Positions 16,228 to 24,648 are shown, numbered from the stretch's first letter. The stretch: 42,870 nt of DNA from an uncultured Atopobium sp. (GCA_938036925.1 CALHVU010000003.1:1-42870), one strand, 5' to 3'. Numbers and translations: made by a program. The notes: generated from the letters alone by a model not told the origin.

Positions 16228-17490
16228 CTAGCCGCGAGCGGCGAACTTGGCGACGAGCTTCTCCAGAAGGTCAACGGTGACCTCAAGGCTTGGAACAGGG
16301 ACAAACTCGCGCACGGAGTGAGCGTTGTATCCGCCGGTAGCAATGTTAGGGCAAGGCAGGCCGCGGAACGTGAGCTGAGCGCCGTCGGTACCACCACGAG
16401 CAGCAACAGGCTTAGGCTCAATGCCAACCTCGCGGTTTGCCTCAAGTGCATAATCAATCAGGAACTCGTAGCCGTCGAACTTCTCGGCCATGTTGCGATA
16501 TTCCTGGTGAATCTCAACGCGGACGGTATTCTCGCCATAGCGCTTGTTCAAGAACGCAGCGATATCCTGCAGGACCTGCTGGCGGTTGGCAAAGATCTGG
16601 GCGTCGTGGTCGCGGACGATGTAGCTAAGCTTGACCTCGGACGCGGAGCCCTCGATGGCGATTGGGTGGTAGAAGCCCTCGTAGCCCTCGGTGTGCTCGG
16701 GGCGCTCGAAGGCGGGGACCATCTGCTGGAACTCGGAAGCCACGGTGATTGCGTTGATCATGACGTCCTTGGCGCTGCCGGGGTGGACCATGACGCCCTT
16801 GAAGTAGACGTCGGCGTGAGCTGCGTTGAAGCACTCGTAATTGAACTCGCCGAGGGCCTCGCCGTCGACAGTGTAGCCGTATGCTGCACCAAGTTTGTCC
16901 AGGTCAAGCAGGCTTGCACCGTGACCGATCTCCTCGTCAGGGACAAACGCAATCTTGAGTGTAGGATGAGCGAGCTCGGGGTTGTCGCCCAGGCGTTTGA
17001 GCAGGGCGCAGATCTCAGCCACACCGGCCTTATCGTCAGCGGAAAGCAGTGTGGAGCCGTCGGAACAAATGATGTCCATGCCCACAAAATCCTTGAGGTC
17101 AGGGACCTGCTCCTGGGTGGTAGCGATGGTCTTGCCGTTGACGACGCCGGCGACCAGGTCACCGCCCTCGTAGTGGACGACGTGCGGCTTGATGCCCGAG
17201 GCAGGCGCGTCGATGACCGAGTCCAGGTGCGAGCAAAGCATCAGCGCGGGAGCCGACTCGGCGCCCTTGGATGCGGCGAAGGTGCCGGTAACGTAGGCGT
17301 GCTCGTCGACGGTGACGTCGGTGCAGCCCAGCGCCTTGAGTTCTTCGCCCAGGTAGCGAGCCATCTCGTGCTGAGCAGGTGTGGAAGGCGTTACGGTGTC
17401 GTTGTCGGGGTTGGACTGGGAGTCAACCTGCACGTAGCGCATGAAGCGCTCGGCGACATCGGGGAGCCGGTTAGGCATGGTTTCAGGCAT
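16228..17490 (-). CDS. pepT: Peptidase T (tripeptidase)
   Basis: Zinc aminopeptidase of the M20 family that removes the N-terminal residue of tripeptides in the cytoplasm. In the 420-residue protein the metal-site motifs are in order: LCSHLDSVIDAP near residue 80, SADDKAGVAEI near residue 140, VPDEEIGHGASLLDL near residue 175 (catalytic EE), the dimerisation-domain start near FNYECFNAAHADVYFKG, then ARGGTDGAQLTFRGLPCPNI and NAHSVREFVPV near the C-terminus. The start MPETMPNRLPDV at 17490 has AAAGGA 5 nt upstream. It diverges from the GH32 gene across a 197-nt promoter region (17491-17687). Confidence 0.95.
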   Translation of the reverse strand: MPETMPNRLPDVAERFMRYVQVDSQSNPDNDTVTPSTPAQHEMARYLGEELKALGCTDVTVDEHAYVTGTFAASKGAESAPALMLCSHLDSVIDAPASGIKPHVVHYEGGDLVAGVVNGKTIATTQEQVPDLKDFVGMDIICSDGSTLLSADDKAGVAEICALLKRLGDNPELAHPTLKIAFVPDEEIGHGASLLDLDKLGAAYGYTVDGEALGEFNYECFNAAHADVYFKGVMVHPGSAKDVMINAITVASEFQQMVPAFERPEHTEGYEGFYHPIAIEGSASEVKLSYIVRDHDAQIFANRQQVLQDIAAFLNKRYGENTVRVEIHQEYRNMAEKFDGYEFLIDYALEANREVGIEPKPVAARGGTDGAQLTFRGLPCPNIATGGYNAHSVREFVPVPSLEVTVDLLEKLVAKFAARG

Positions 17491-17687
17491 AAGTATCCTT
17501 TCTGGTTCAAGCAAGGCGACGTGGGTCGGACGCCGGCGGGCAGGTGCGGGCGTTAACCAGCCTTGCTGTGTGCGTTGAATGTTGTATGCATTTACTGTAC
17601 CGCAACTCAAAAAGAATTAAACCTACCTGCACGAACTTTGCGCGCACATGCCATAATAATTGCAAGAAATGCGAAAGACGGAGCGCT

Positions 17688-19292
17688 ATGACAAACGACT
17701 TTTGGATGCCACAATTTCATCTCTTCCCACCTCAGGGTTGGATGAATGATCCCAACGGACTTTGTCAGTTTAAGTCCGTCTACCACGCGTTTTACCAGTA
17801 CACTCCCGAGTGGCCTGCCAACGAGCTGCGTTACTGGGGACATGCTGTGAGCAAGGATTTGCTCTCTTGGGAGACGCTACCTATTGCGATTTCTCCAGAC
17901 GCAGCTTGCGATAAGGACGGTGTGTTTTCGGGTTCGGCCTGGATTGAGACACACGACGCAGCAGGCGGCTGTGGTCACGACAGTGTGGCGGCCGGCGACT
18001 GCGTTCACGGCGACGCGGCTGGTGAGGTCATGCGGCTCTTCTACACCGGAAACGTTATGGACGAAACGCACCCAGAGGCCGACGGCATTGACGTCGGTCG
18101 AGAGGCCTATGAGGTTATGGTGACCTCTGAAGATGGACTGGGTTTCTCGCCAAAGCGCGTTGTTTTGAAGCCGGCCGACTACCCCGATACCTGCACAAAC
18201 CACGTGCGCGACCCGAAGGTTTGGGAGCAAGACGGGGTTCTGCGCATGCTGTTAGGTGCTCGCGAGAGGGACACTGCGGCTGGTCCCGCGAAATCCGCAG
18301 ATGAACGCTGCGATTCGGGAGCGGTGTTGATTTACGACTCCAGTGATTGTGGCGAGTCGTGGACGCTCCACTCGGTTATACGCGGGGCTAACGACCTGGG
18401 TCATCGTGAGGCGTTTGGCTACATGTGGGAATGCCCTTTTTTGGTGCAGCTAGATGACCAGGAGTTTCTATCTGTGTGTCCGCAGGGGCTAAGAGAAGGC
18501 GCTGGTACGGGGCCAAGTGCTGGTACGGAGTCAAGCATCGGTGCGTCCAAGGGGTTGCGCTTGAGCGATCCCGTTAACTTGCAAGAGAATGCTTCAAGCG
18601 AGCCTCTCGACAAGTGGCAAAACATCTGGCAGTCGGGTTATTTTCCGCTTCCAGAGGGGCAGAAGCTTATCAATGTTGAAACTGTTTCTACCGAAAATTT
18701 TGTGCTCTGGGATCACGGTTTTGACTTCTACGCACCTCAAACGTTCGTCGACGATTCTGGTCGTACCATCTTGATTGGATGGATGGGCATCATTGATCCG
18801 ATTTACCACAGTTATCCTGCGGGCATTGGTTTCTGCCACAACCTTACTCTGCCCCGAGAACTTTCGCTGTCTGATAACGGTGTTATTTTGCAACATCCAG
18901 TTAAAGAGCTTGATGCTAAGCGACACGAATACGCGGAATTCGACGCTGACGGCTTCGTCGAAATAGATCAACTATCTGCGGATATTGAGATCTCTGGCAT
19001 CTCCGGAGATGGAACTCTTGTCCTCAACGACGCGCTTGTGCTTTCTTACTCCAAGGGCATTTTTATCTTGCAATTCATTGACGAGGACACCGCTGCAGGT
19101 AGAACTCAACGCTCTATTGAGTTAAAGCAGCTCTCTGACCTGCGTATTGTTGTCGACGGCTCTACCGTGGAGATTTACCTGAACGGTGGCCGCGTAGTTT
19201 TCTCGACGCGATGGTTCCCTGCGTCCGAGCATCTGACGTTGAACAGCACTTTTGTTGCTGCTAGCTCGCGAGTATACAGCCTAGTCGCGTAA
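17688..19292 (+). CDS. GH32 sucrose/fructan hydrolase
   Basis: Hydrolyses beta-fructosidic bonds, as sucrose-6-phosphate hydrolase or invertase/fructanase. All three GH32 catalytic motifs are present in the 534-residue protein: WMNDPNG near residue 19 (nucleophile Asp), HVRDPKVW near residue 175 (transition-state Asp) and WECPF near residue 247 (acid/base Glu). The C-terminal beta-sandwich follows after WMGIIDP. Start MTNDFWMPQ at 17688 with GGAG upstream. No signal peptide, which favours an intracellular enzyme acting on phosphorylated sugar. Two unusual insertions, Ala/Gly-rich near residues 90-110 and Gly/Ser-rich near 272-300, contain short DNA repeats. The PTS block that follows, beyond a 305-bp repeat, may supply its substrate. 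Confidence 0.93.
   Translation: MTNDFWMPQFHLFPPQGWMNDPNGLCQFKSVYHAFYQYTPEWPANELRYWGHAVSKDLLSWETLPIAISPDAACDKDGVFSGSAWIETHDAAGGCGHDSVAAGDCVHGDAAGEVMRLFYTGNVMDETHPEADGIDVGREAYEVMVTSEDGLGFSPKRVVLKPADYPDTCTNHVRDPKVWEQDGVLRMLLGARERDTAAGPAKSADERCDSGAVLIYDSSDCGESWTLHSVIRGANDLGHREAFGYMWECPFLVQLDDQEFLSVCPQGLREGAGTGPSAGTESSIGASKGLRLSDPVNLQENASSEPLDKWQNIWQSGYFPLPEGQKLINVETVSTENFVLWDHGFDFYAPQTFVDDSGRTILIGWMGIIDPIYHSYPAGIGFCHNLTLPRELSLSDNGVILQHPVKELDAKRHEYAEFDADGFVEIDQLSADIEISGISGDGTLVLNDALVLSYSKGIFILQFIDEDTAAGRTQRSIELKQLSDLRIVVDGSTVEIYLNGGRVVFSTRWFPASEHLTLNSTFVAASSRVYSLVA
18501..18554. repeat. 18-bp coding repeat inside the GH32 gene
   Basis: GCTGGTACGGGGCCAAGT (18501-18518) is followed by a close copy (18519-18536) and a decayed third unit. 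They encode the hexapeptides AGTGPS, AGTESS and IGASKG, placed between the conserved VCPQG and the SGYF segment, where family members normally have a much shorter loop. Confidence 0.75.
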
Positions 19293-19370
19293 TTCAGTGG
19301 ATTTGCTTGGCGTAGTCTGACTCTGACACCAAAGGAACACTGCTTGTAGCCATGGATTGACGCTGTTATT

Positions 19371-19675
19371 CATGAAATTGCATTTTTCATGCGTTTTATA
19401 CGCAAAATTTTTCCTCAGCGCGAAAATTTGCCGTTTTTGAGAGCTAAAGCGGTAAAAAACCCGTTTAGTTGGGGATCGAAGAATTTAGTTCAATTTTTTA
19501 TCTTTATGTTTTCCCAGGAAAGACGAAAAAGTTTTAACTATTTCTTTTACCAATTTAGTCAAAACAGCTCATTTTCAAAATGAATACACCAACTAAACGC
19601 ATTTTTTACCTTTTTGGGCCCAAATTCATCAAAAATGAGCCTCAAACCAAAGTTTGGGGCTCATTAACGTGCAAA
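19371..19675 (+). repeat. 305-bp element, copy A
   Basis: Aligns without net gaps to 24386-24690 in the same orientation; the last ~100 nt are about 95% identical by eye and the rest lower. It contains 22-nt inverted arms (19451-19472 and 19589-19610, two mismatches) and ends in a 14-bp hairpin (19634-19665). It occupies most of the 19293-19741 spacer between the convergent GH32 and PTS IIA genes. No transposase or target duplication is visible. Confidence 0.9.
19634..19665 (-). terminator. Terminator of the PTS operon inside element A
   Basis: Arms 19634-19647 and 19652-19665 (14 pairs, one G-T) around CAAA, followed on the minus strand by a T-run. It lies downstream of the PTS IIA gene. 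The change relative to copy B keeps the pairing. Confidence 0.85.
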
Positions 19676-19741
19676 CCTCAATTTTCGCAGCCGATTGCAC
19701 GTGTGTTCGCCGAAGCGTTCGCGCTAACCGCGCCGCCCGCG

Positions 19742-20215
19742 CTACTCGGAGAGGTACTTGGAGAACGCGGCGACCATGCCTTCTGCAGTGGTCTGGCCAA
19801 AGACGTCGGCAGACTTTGCCTCGTCCATGAAGATGCCCATCAGGCTCTGGAGCATCTCTACCTGACCGCCGTCACGCATAATACCCAGGTTAACGACGAG
19901 TTTTGCTGGAACAGTGTCGCCGTCACCGCCCATTGGCTCAAAGTTGATTGGGCTGGATGGCTTCATGATTGCAATGTAAGGCTTCTCAAGGTTGACGGGA
20001 TCGGTGTGTGGAATTGCAATCTCACCTGCAGGAAAAGCGAGTCCGGTTGGATAATTTTTCTCGCGAGTTGAAATAGCGTCTTTCCAGGTGTTCTTGATGT
20101 AGCCGAGGTTGCTCAGGCGAGTCTCGAGCTGGTCAAACAGCTCAAAGGCGTCCTTAGCCTCAATGTCAAAGAAAACGAGCTCAGGCTTTAGAAACTCAGC
20201 GTCGGTTGTAGCCAT
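19742..20215 (-). CDS. PTS IIA component, galactitol/fructose type
   Basis: Cytoplasmic phosphocarrier that takes phosphate from HPr and passes it to IIB. The 157-residue protein matches the fructose/mannitol/PtsN IIA fold: GLAFPAGEIAIPHTDP near residue 65 contains the phosphorylated His in the GIAIPH-like motif, and KLVVNLGIMRDGGQVEMLQSLMGIF follows. Ribosome site GGGGAG lies within the end of the upstream gene, 2 nt between stop and start. It is the last gene of the IIB-IIC-PH-IIA unit. With a GatC-type IIC and a short IIB this is the galactitol family of PTS, whose members carry many sugars and polyols besides galactitol. Confidence 0.9.
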   Translation of the reverse strand: MATTDAEFLKPELVFFDIEAKDAFELFDQLETRLSNLGYIKNTWKDAISTREKNYPTGLAFPAGEIAIPHTDPVNLEKPYIAIMKPSSPINFEPMGGDGDTVPAKLVVNLGIMRDGGQVEMLQSLMGIFMDEAKSADVFGQTTAEGMVAAFSKYLSE

Positions 20216-20217
20216 TG

Positions 20218-20883
20218 CTACTCCCCTTTCTGTTGCTGGCGGCGCGCTCGCACGCGCAGTCCGTTGGGATCTAGTTTTGCCTCGAGGTCAAGCAGCAGCT
20301 TGTAGACCTCTCGGGCGTCGTTGCCCTCGGCGTCGGTCATATCGCCGCAGGTCAGGTAGAAGCGACCCTGCAGCGGCGTGGCCTTGTTGATGCACACGTA
20401 CGAGCGCAGTCCTTGCGGGGCCTCTCGCACGCGAATCTGCGTGATCTGGGACAACTTGTAGGTTGATTTGTGTTTACCCGTTACAAATGTGATTGAGTCT
20501 GGGGCGAGAATAACCTGCTCAGGATAGGCATGCGCGAGAAACGCGTTGAGGATCGAGTACAGGCAAACTACCACCAAAAAGAGCATCAACCAGCGGATAA
20601 ACCCGAGCGCAAACAGCACGACTGCCGCGATAAGTACGATTATTGAGACGTAGTTGGGCAGCAGCACGTCGATAACGTAGCGGCGACGGTCGTACGTGTA
20701 CGTGACCGTTTTGGCTGCGCTTGCGGCGTCGGCGCTGGTCACGGCTGCGACGTCAGCGCGGGCTACGACGTGGTCGTCGGCGCTGGTAGCAGCAGCATCG
20801 CGGGTCGCAGCGTCGATGCGGGCTGCGGCGCGGTCGTCGGCCGACGGGCGCTTGCTGGTTGAAGAGGACTTTGAACTGGACAT
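20218..20883 (-). CDS. PH-like membrane protein with Ala/Asp-rich repeat N-terminus
   Basis: A 221-residue protein in three parts: a low-complexity Ser/Ala/Asp/Arg-rich N-terminus (residues 1-60) in which SADD...AR.D.AA recurs; a membrane helix pair (about 75-115, VSIIVLIAAVVLFALGFIRWLMLFLVVVCLYSIL); and a beta-rich C-terminal domain (VILAPDSITFVTGKHKSTYKLSQITQIRVRE) with the pattern of bacterial PH-like domains. The tail is basic (RVRARRQQQKGE). It is translated between PTS IIC and IIA, 2 nt from IIA, which is an unusual place for such a protein. The start at 20883 has only a weak site (AAAGGCGAG, overlapping a GGCGAGAA word). Function unknown; the N-terminus is probably disordered. Confidence 0.7.
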   Translation of the reverse strand: MSSSKSSSTSKRPSADDRAAARIDAATRDAAATSADDHVVARADVAAVTSADAASAAKTVTYTYDRRRYVIDVLLPNYVSIIVLIAAVVLFALGFIRWLMLFLVVVCLYSILNAFLAHAYPEQVILAPDSITFVTGKHKSTYKLSQITQIRVREAPQGLRSYVCINKATPLQGRFYLTCGDMTDAEGNDAREVYKLLLDLEAKLDPNGLRVRARRQQQKGE

Positions 20884-20917
20884 GGTTTCTCGCCTTTGGG
20901 GTCAAGCGGTAAACAGA

Positions 20918-20949
20918 GAGGCTCGCCAAGTGGAACCTGGACGAGCCTC
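20918..20949. terminator. Stem-loop between PTS IIC and the PH-like gene
   Basis: Arms GAGGCTCG (20918-20925) and CGAGCCTC (20942-20949) with extra CCA/TGG pairs inside. No strong T-run, so a weak terminator or processing hairpin. Confidence 0.5.
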
Positions 20950-20991
20950 CTTGCGATTCTTTGTAGGCAACGAGGCCTGCTCGGGACGGGA

Positions 20992-22416
20992 CTAAGCCTC
21001 CTGAGCCTCGTGCATTGCAGCAGCTTCCTTGAGGATGCGGCTACGGTTCCACACAGCAAGTGCGCAAGCGATTGCGCCGGTTACTACAACGCCAACGATT
21101 GGGTTGATGCTGGAGAACAGGACAAACAGGCCGGACAGTGGGCTGCCGCCGTCGGAAAGGACGGTGATCAGGGAAGAACCAGCAACGCCGGTGCTACCAA
21201 CTGCAGCTGCGATGTCGAAGCCAGCCTGAGTTGCAGACTGTGTGATGAGCGGAGCAAGAGCGGTGGAGATCAGCAGGCCAATGATGACGGAAACAATGCC
21301 GATGATCAGGCCGCGGAAGCCGTTACCCTTGCAGACAGGAACTGCGACTGCAAGCATGTAGGTACCGGCAGCAAGGTCAACGAATGGCAGAGTCTGGTTG
21401 CCAACTGGTTGAAGCAGAAGTGCAAACAGAACCATCAGAGGAATGCAGATAAGAGCCAGAGACAGGGTTACTGGGTGGCCAACTGCAACTGCAGAGTCGA
21501 GGCCAATCCAGATGTTGCCGCGGTTCTTAACGCGCTGCTGGATAAAGTTAGAAGCTGCCTCGGAGATTGGCAGGAGGCCTTCCATCAGAAGAGCTGCCAT
21601 ACGAGGGATGAGGATCAAAACAGAACCAAGGGTGACGCCGATGGTCAGGATCTTGGTGATGGAGCCTGCAATGTCAGCAGCGTCGAAGTATGCAACGCAG
21701 CCGATGATGAGGCCAATGACGGTGCCGATGAACAGTGGCTCGCCGAAGACGCCAAAGCGCTTCTGCATGGACTCGACGTCGATATCAATGTCGCGAACGC
21801 CAGGGATCTTATCGATCAGCCAGTTCAGACCCATAGCAACTGGTGCGTAAGCAAGCGAGAAGCCCTGGGAGATAGAAACGCCTGGCATGTTGAGTGCCTT
21901 CTGGACATCCTTTGCGGTTGCGTCAGCAAGAACAAGCAGGATGACCTCGTCGATGATTGCTGCAGCGAAGCCAAGCATGATGTTGTTGGTGACGTTTGCA
22001 ACAAGGGAGCCGACGAATGCGTAGTGCCAGTAGTTCCAAATGTCGACGTTGACAGTCTGGGTGAAGTTAACCAGGACAAGAAGCAGGTTAACGATGAGTG
22101 CCAAAGGAATGATAACCAGACCAATGGTGGTGCCGAGTGCAATTGCTGCACCTGCTGGCCAACCGACGTCGATGACGTTGAGGGTCAGGCCAAAGCGGTG
22201 AATCATCTCCTGAACTGCTGGTCCAATTGCGGTACCAAACAGCTGGTTGATGACGAGGTTAAGGCCGATAAAGCCAACGCCGACCATAAGGCCAGCCTTG
22301 AGGCTCTTACCAAAGCCTGCTCCCAGAGCGCAACCGATGATGGTCAGGATGATTGGCATCATGACTGCAACACCGAGGCCCTGAAGGAACGAGAAGAATG
22401 AAATTACTGCTTCCAC
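20992..22416 (-). CDS. PTS IIC component, galactitol type
   Basis: Membrane channel of a sugar phosphotransferase system. The 474-residue protein is hydrophobic, with about ten helices, and has the GatC-like features NVIDVGWPAGAAIALGT near residue 80, the HYAFVGSLVANVTNN region, FGEPLFIGTVIGLIIG near residue 220 and GSTGVAGSSLITVLSDGGSPLSGL near residue 420. The chosen start is GTG at 22416, with GAAGG 5 nt upstream; a reading from a TTG 27 nt further upstream has no ribosome site. A terminator-like hairpin lies only about 16 nt upstream of the start, between IIB and IIC. Substrate cannot be read. Confidence 0.9.
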   Translation of the reverse strand: MEAVISFFSFLQGLGVAVMMPIILTIIGCALGAGFGKSLKAGLMVGVGFIGLNLVINQLFGTAIGPAVQEMIHRFGLTLNVIDVGWPAGAAIALGTTIGLVIIPLALIVNLLLVLVNFTQTVNVDIWNYWHYAFVGSLVANVTNNIMLGFAAAIIDEVILLVLADATAKDVQKALNMPGVSISQGFSLAYAPVAMGLNWLIDKIPGVRDIDIDVESMQKRFGVFGEPLFIGTVIGLIIGCVAYFDAADIAGSITKILTIGVTLGSVLILIPRMAALLMEGLLPISEAASNFIQQRVKNRGNIWIGLDSAVAVGHPVTLSLALICIPLMVLFALLLQPVGNQTLPFVDLAAGTYMLAVAVPVCKGNGFRGLIIGIVSVIIGLLISTALAPLITQSATQAGFDIAAAVGSTGVAGSSLITVLSDGGSPLSGLFVLFSSINPIVGVVVTGAIACALAVWNRSRILKEAAAMHEAQEA

Positions 22417-22431
22417 ACTTACCTTCTTTCG

Positions 22432-22485
22432 AACAAAAAACAAACACCCGCCGCCGTTGGCGGTCAGCCGTTGGCGAGCGGGTGT
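22432..22485 (-). terminator. Terminator-like attenuator between PTS IIB and IIC
   Basis: Arms ACACCCGC/GCGGGTGT (22444-22451 and 22478-22485), enclosing a CGCCAACGG word that occurs twice, followed on the minus strand by TTTGTTTTTT (22443-22434). It has the form of an intrinsic terminator inside the operon, ending about 18 nt before the IIC start. Confidence 0.8.
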
Positions 22486-22500
22486 AAATTACCGAACTAC

Positions 22501-22782
22501 TTACTTGAGGATGTCAAGAATCTGCTGCTCAGCAGCTGCCTTACCAATGGTGGTAAGGAAAGGAACGCCGCTGACATATGGGCAGGTAATGCTTGCAGGT
22601 GCCTCAGTAGTTGCAATGAGAATATCTGCATCTGCGCACTGGCCAACTGCCTCGCCAATGGAGCACTTAACAATGTTGTAAGTTCCAGCAAGGCCGTTGG
22701 AATCGAGAAGATCCTTGACCTTTGCCTCAACAGCAGTAGAGGTTGCGATACCGGAACCACAAGCTACGACTACCTTTTTCAT
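22501..22782 (-). CDS. PTS IIB component, galactitol type
   Basis: Cytoplasmic 93-residue phosphocarrier of the lactose/galactitol IIB fold. The phosphorylated Cys is in VVVACGSGIATST (residues 4-16), the P-loop at the N-terminus. Start MKKVVVA at 22782 has GAAGGAGA upstream; a longer in-frame reading lacks a site. First gene of the PTS unit, divergent from lacI. Confidence 0.92.
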   Translation of the reverse strand: MKKVVVACGSGIATSTAVEAKVKDLLDSNGLAGTYNIVKCSIGEAVGQCADADILIATTEAPASITCPYVSGVPFLTTIGKAAAEQQILDILK

Positions 22783-22895
22783 GTCTTCTCCTTCGAGACA
22801 GGACGGGGTTTCTCGTCCTAATATGTGGTTGATGCGCAAGCAGTTGCGCGGGACTGCGTGCGGGGCGCGCGATTGCCGTGCTGGCGGCTGCGTGC

Positions 22896-22989
22896 GGCTG
22901 CCCAGCTGGTGACCGTGGACGGCTGCCCAGCTGGTGACCGTGGACAGCTGCCCAGCTGGTGGCTGCGTGCGGCTGCCAAGCTGGTGGCA
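22896..22989. repeat. 25-bp tandem repeat upstream of the PTS operon
   Basis: Units at 22896-22920 and 22921-22945 are identical; 22946-22970 is half diverged and 22971-22989 partial. The core is GCTGCCCAGCTGGT, which contains CAGCTG. It is GC-rich against an AT-rich promoter region that follows (23045-23170). The rest of the 22783-23204 spacer holds the divergent promoters. Confidence 0.9.
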
Positions 22990-23147
22990 TCAACCGTTGT
23001 GCCGATGTTACCTGTTTATTGCCCGGTTTCTCGGCGTTTAAACACTTAACGTTGGTATTGTAAACAAATTAAACAAGATTGTCTATGTTGTTTTATCTAT
23101 ACAATTTTTATATAGTTGATGTATTAGTTTTATGGAGTACTTGCAGG

Positions 23148-23160
23148 TAAAACGTTTTTA
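23148..23160. promoter_or_regulatory. Candidate LacI-family operator
   Basis: TAAAACGTTTTTA, a near-palindrome centred on CG, 45 nt before the lacI start. The central CG dyad is typical of LacI/GalR operators. It may serve lacI itself and the divergent PTS operon. Confidence 0.5.
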
Positions 23161-23204
23161 ACGTATTAGTTGAATTGTTTATTTTGACGTTTGAGGGGGA
23201 CGCC

Positions 23205-24215
23205 ATGACAAGGGTAAGCATCCGAGACGTAGCTGCGGAAACAGGCTACTCTCCTGCAACCGTCTCAAATGTCCTCAACGAAAAAGGCAACGTCGGCGCT
23301 AAGGCAACTAATATCATCCTGGAGGCCATCGCACGCCTCGGCTACAGTCGCTCGACTCAGATTTCACGCATCATTTTTGCAATTGCACGCGTCAACGGCC
23401 GCATTGTCGACGAAAGCACCTTCCAAACAGGTGTTTATACCGGCATCGAACGAGCTGCTCGCAGACTTGGGCTGCCGTCGGCGATGGTAACGTTAGACCT
23501 CCCCGACCCCGTTACCAGCAGAAAAAACATTGCAGAGCTGGAGCAAAACGAGGGAGCTGGCGTCGTTCTTCTCGCCACCGAGATTGTCTCCGACGATCAG
23601 TTTTCCTTGCTGGAAGAGTTCAGCCTGCCGCTGGTGATTGTGGACAGTTGGAGCGACAAACTGCCATTTGATTGCGTGGTTACCGCCAACGAAACCGCAG
23701 CGTATCGCGCGTGTACCCTGCTGGTTGAGCACGGCCACGAGGCCATCGGGTACGTCGGCCACGTGGAGCGCTGCAAGAACTATCCCCTGCGTGAGCACGG
23801 CATGCGTCGCGTGCTGGACGACATGCGATTCCCATTTGACGAGAACAACCGCGTGCTTGTCGACTCGGCGCCCGAGGAGGCCTATCGCCAACTAGTCGAT
23901 TGGCTGGAACAGAAGCGTGACTCGCTGCCCACCGCGTTTTTCTGCGAGAGCGATAGCTTGGCAGCAACCGTTGTCCGCGCCCTACGTGAGCTGGGCATTG
24001 ACGTTCCAGGTGATGTCTCGGTTGTGGGTTTTGACGACGACCGCATTTGCAAGCTGATCCAGCCATCGCTTACCTCCGTGCACGTTCCCAAGCACGAAAT
24101 GGGAGAAATCGCAGTTAAACGCCTCATTGACCAGACGACTGACGCCCATTACGCGCCTTGTATTTCGCAGCTGCACACCACCGTAGTTTCGCGAAAGAGC
24201 GTCAAGCAGCTGTAG
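23205..24215 (+). CDS. LacI-family transcriptional regulator
   Basis: A 336-residue LacI/GalR-type repressor. The N-terminal helix-turn-helix and hinge read SIRDVAAETGYSPATVSNVLNE (residues 5-26), with GYSRSTQISR in place of the usual hinge; the periplasmic-binding-like domain covers the rest, including VVIVDSW-like (LPLVIVDSW), AIGYVGH near residue 180 and VSVVGFDDDRICKLIQPSLTSVHVP near residue 280. Start MTRVSIRD at 23205 with GAGGGGG upstream. It is divergent from the PTS operon and so likely its regulator, responding to the transported sugar or its phosphate. Confidence 0.93.
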   Translation: MTRVSIRDVAAETGYSPATVSNVLNEKGNVGAKATNIILEAIARLGYSRSTQISRIIFAIARVNGRIVDESTFQTGVYTGIERAARRLGLPSAMVTLDLPDPVTSRKNIAELEQNEGAGVVLLATEIVSDDQFSLLEEFSLPLVIVDSWSDKLPFDCVVTANETAAYRACTLLVEHGHEAIGYVGHVERCKNYPLREHGMRRVLDDMRFPFDENNRVLVDSAPEEAYRQLVDWLEQKRDSLPTAFFCESDSLAATVVRALRELGIDVPGDVSVVGFDDDRICKLIQPSLTSVHVPKHEMGEIAVKRLIDQTTDAHYAPCISQLHTTVVSRKSVKQL

Positions 24216-24428
24216 CGCGTGATGCGCAGGTAGATGACTTATCTCTATCCCGTGGCGACTGCAAGTACACACGGACCGCATGCTGCGGCGGGCGAGTCGC
24301 AGGCGCTGAAACGCGTGATACTTGGGGATATGCAATGCTGTCACCGTAGCGATACGTCTTTTTCGCGGCTAGAAACGTCATTATGCATGAAATTGCATAT
24401 TCGTTACGCTATATACACAAAATATTTC

Positions 24429-24453
24429 GGTGACTTGAAAAATCACCTTTTTT
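24429..24453 (+). terminator. Weak terminator after lacI
   Basis: GGTGA (24429-24433) and TCACC (24443-24447) followed by T6 on the plus strand, within element B. Confidence 0.5.
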
Positions 24454-24648
24454 GAGGCTCCAAGTGGTAAAAAATGCGTTTAGTTGGGAATGAAGAGATT
24501 TAGTTCAACTTTTTATATTAGCGTTTGCCCAGGATAAGCGAAAAAGTTTTAACTATTTCTTTTACTAATTGAGTCAAAACACCTCATTTTTAAAATGAAT
24601 ACACCAACTAAACGCATTTTTTACCTTTTTGGGCCCGAAATCGCCAAA

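Noticed and set aside
16105..17556. Long plus-strand open frame (483 codons) opposite pepT
   Set aside because: The minus strand encodes a complete PepT with all catalytic motifs; the plus frame is a by-product of its GC-rich third positions and has no family signature.
20896..22401. Long plus-strand open frame (about 500 codons) opposite PTS IIC
   Set aside because: Composition is polar and Cys/Asn/Asp-rich without any domain, and the minus frame is a clear GatC-type channel.
24216..24385. A gene in the first part of the lacI-activase spacer
   Set aside because: Only short frames without ribosome sites; no similarity to a known protein.
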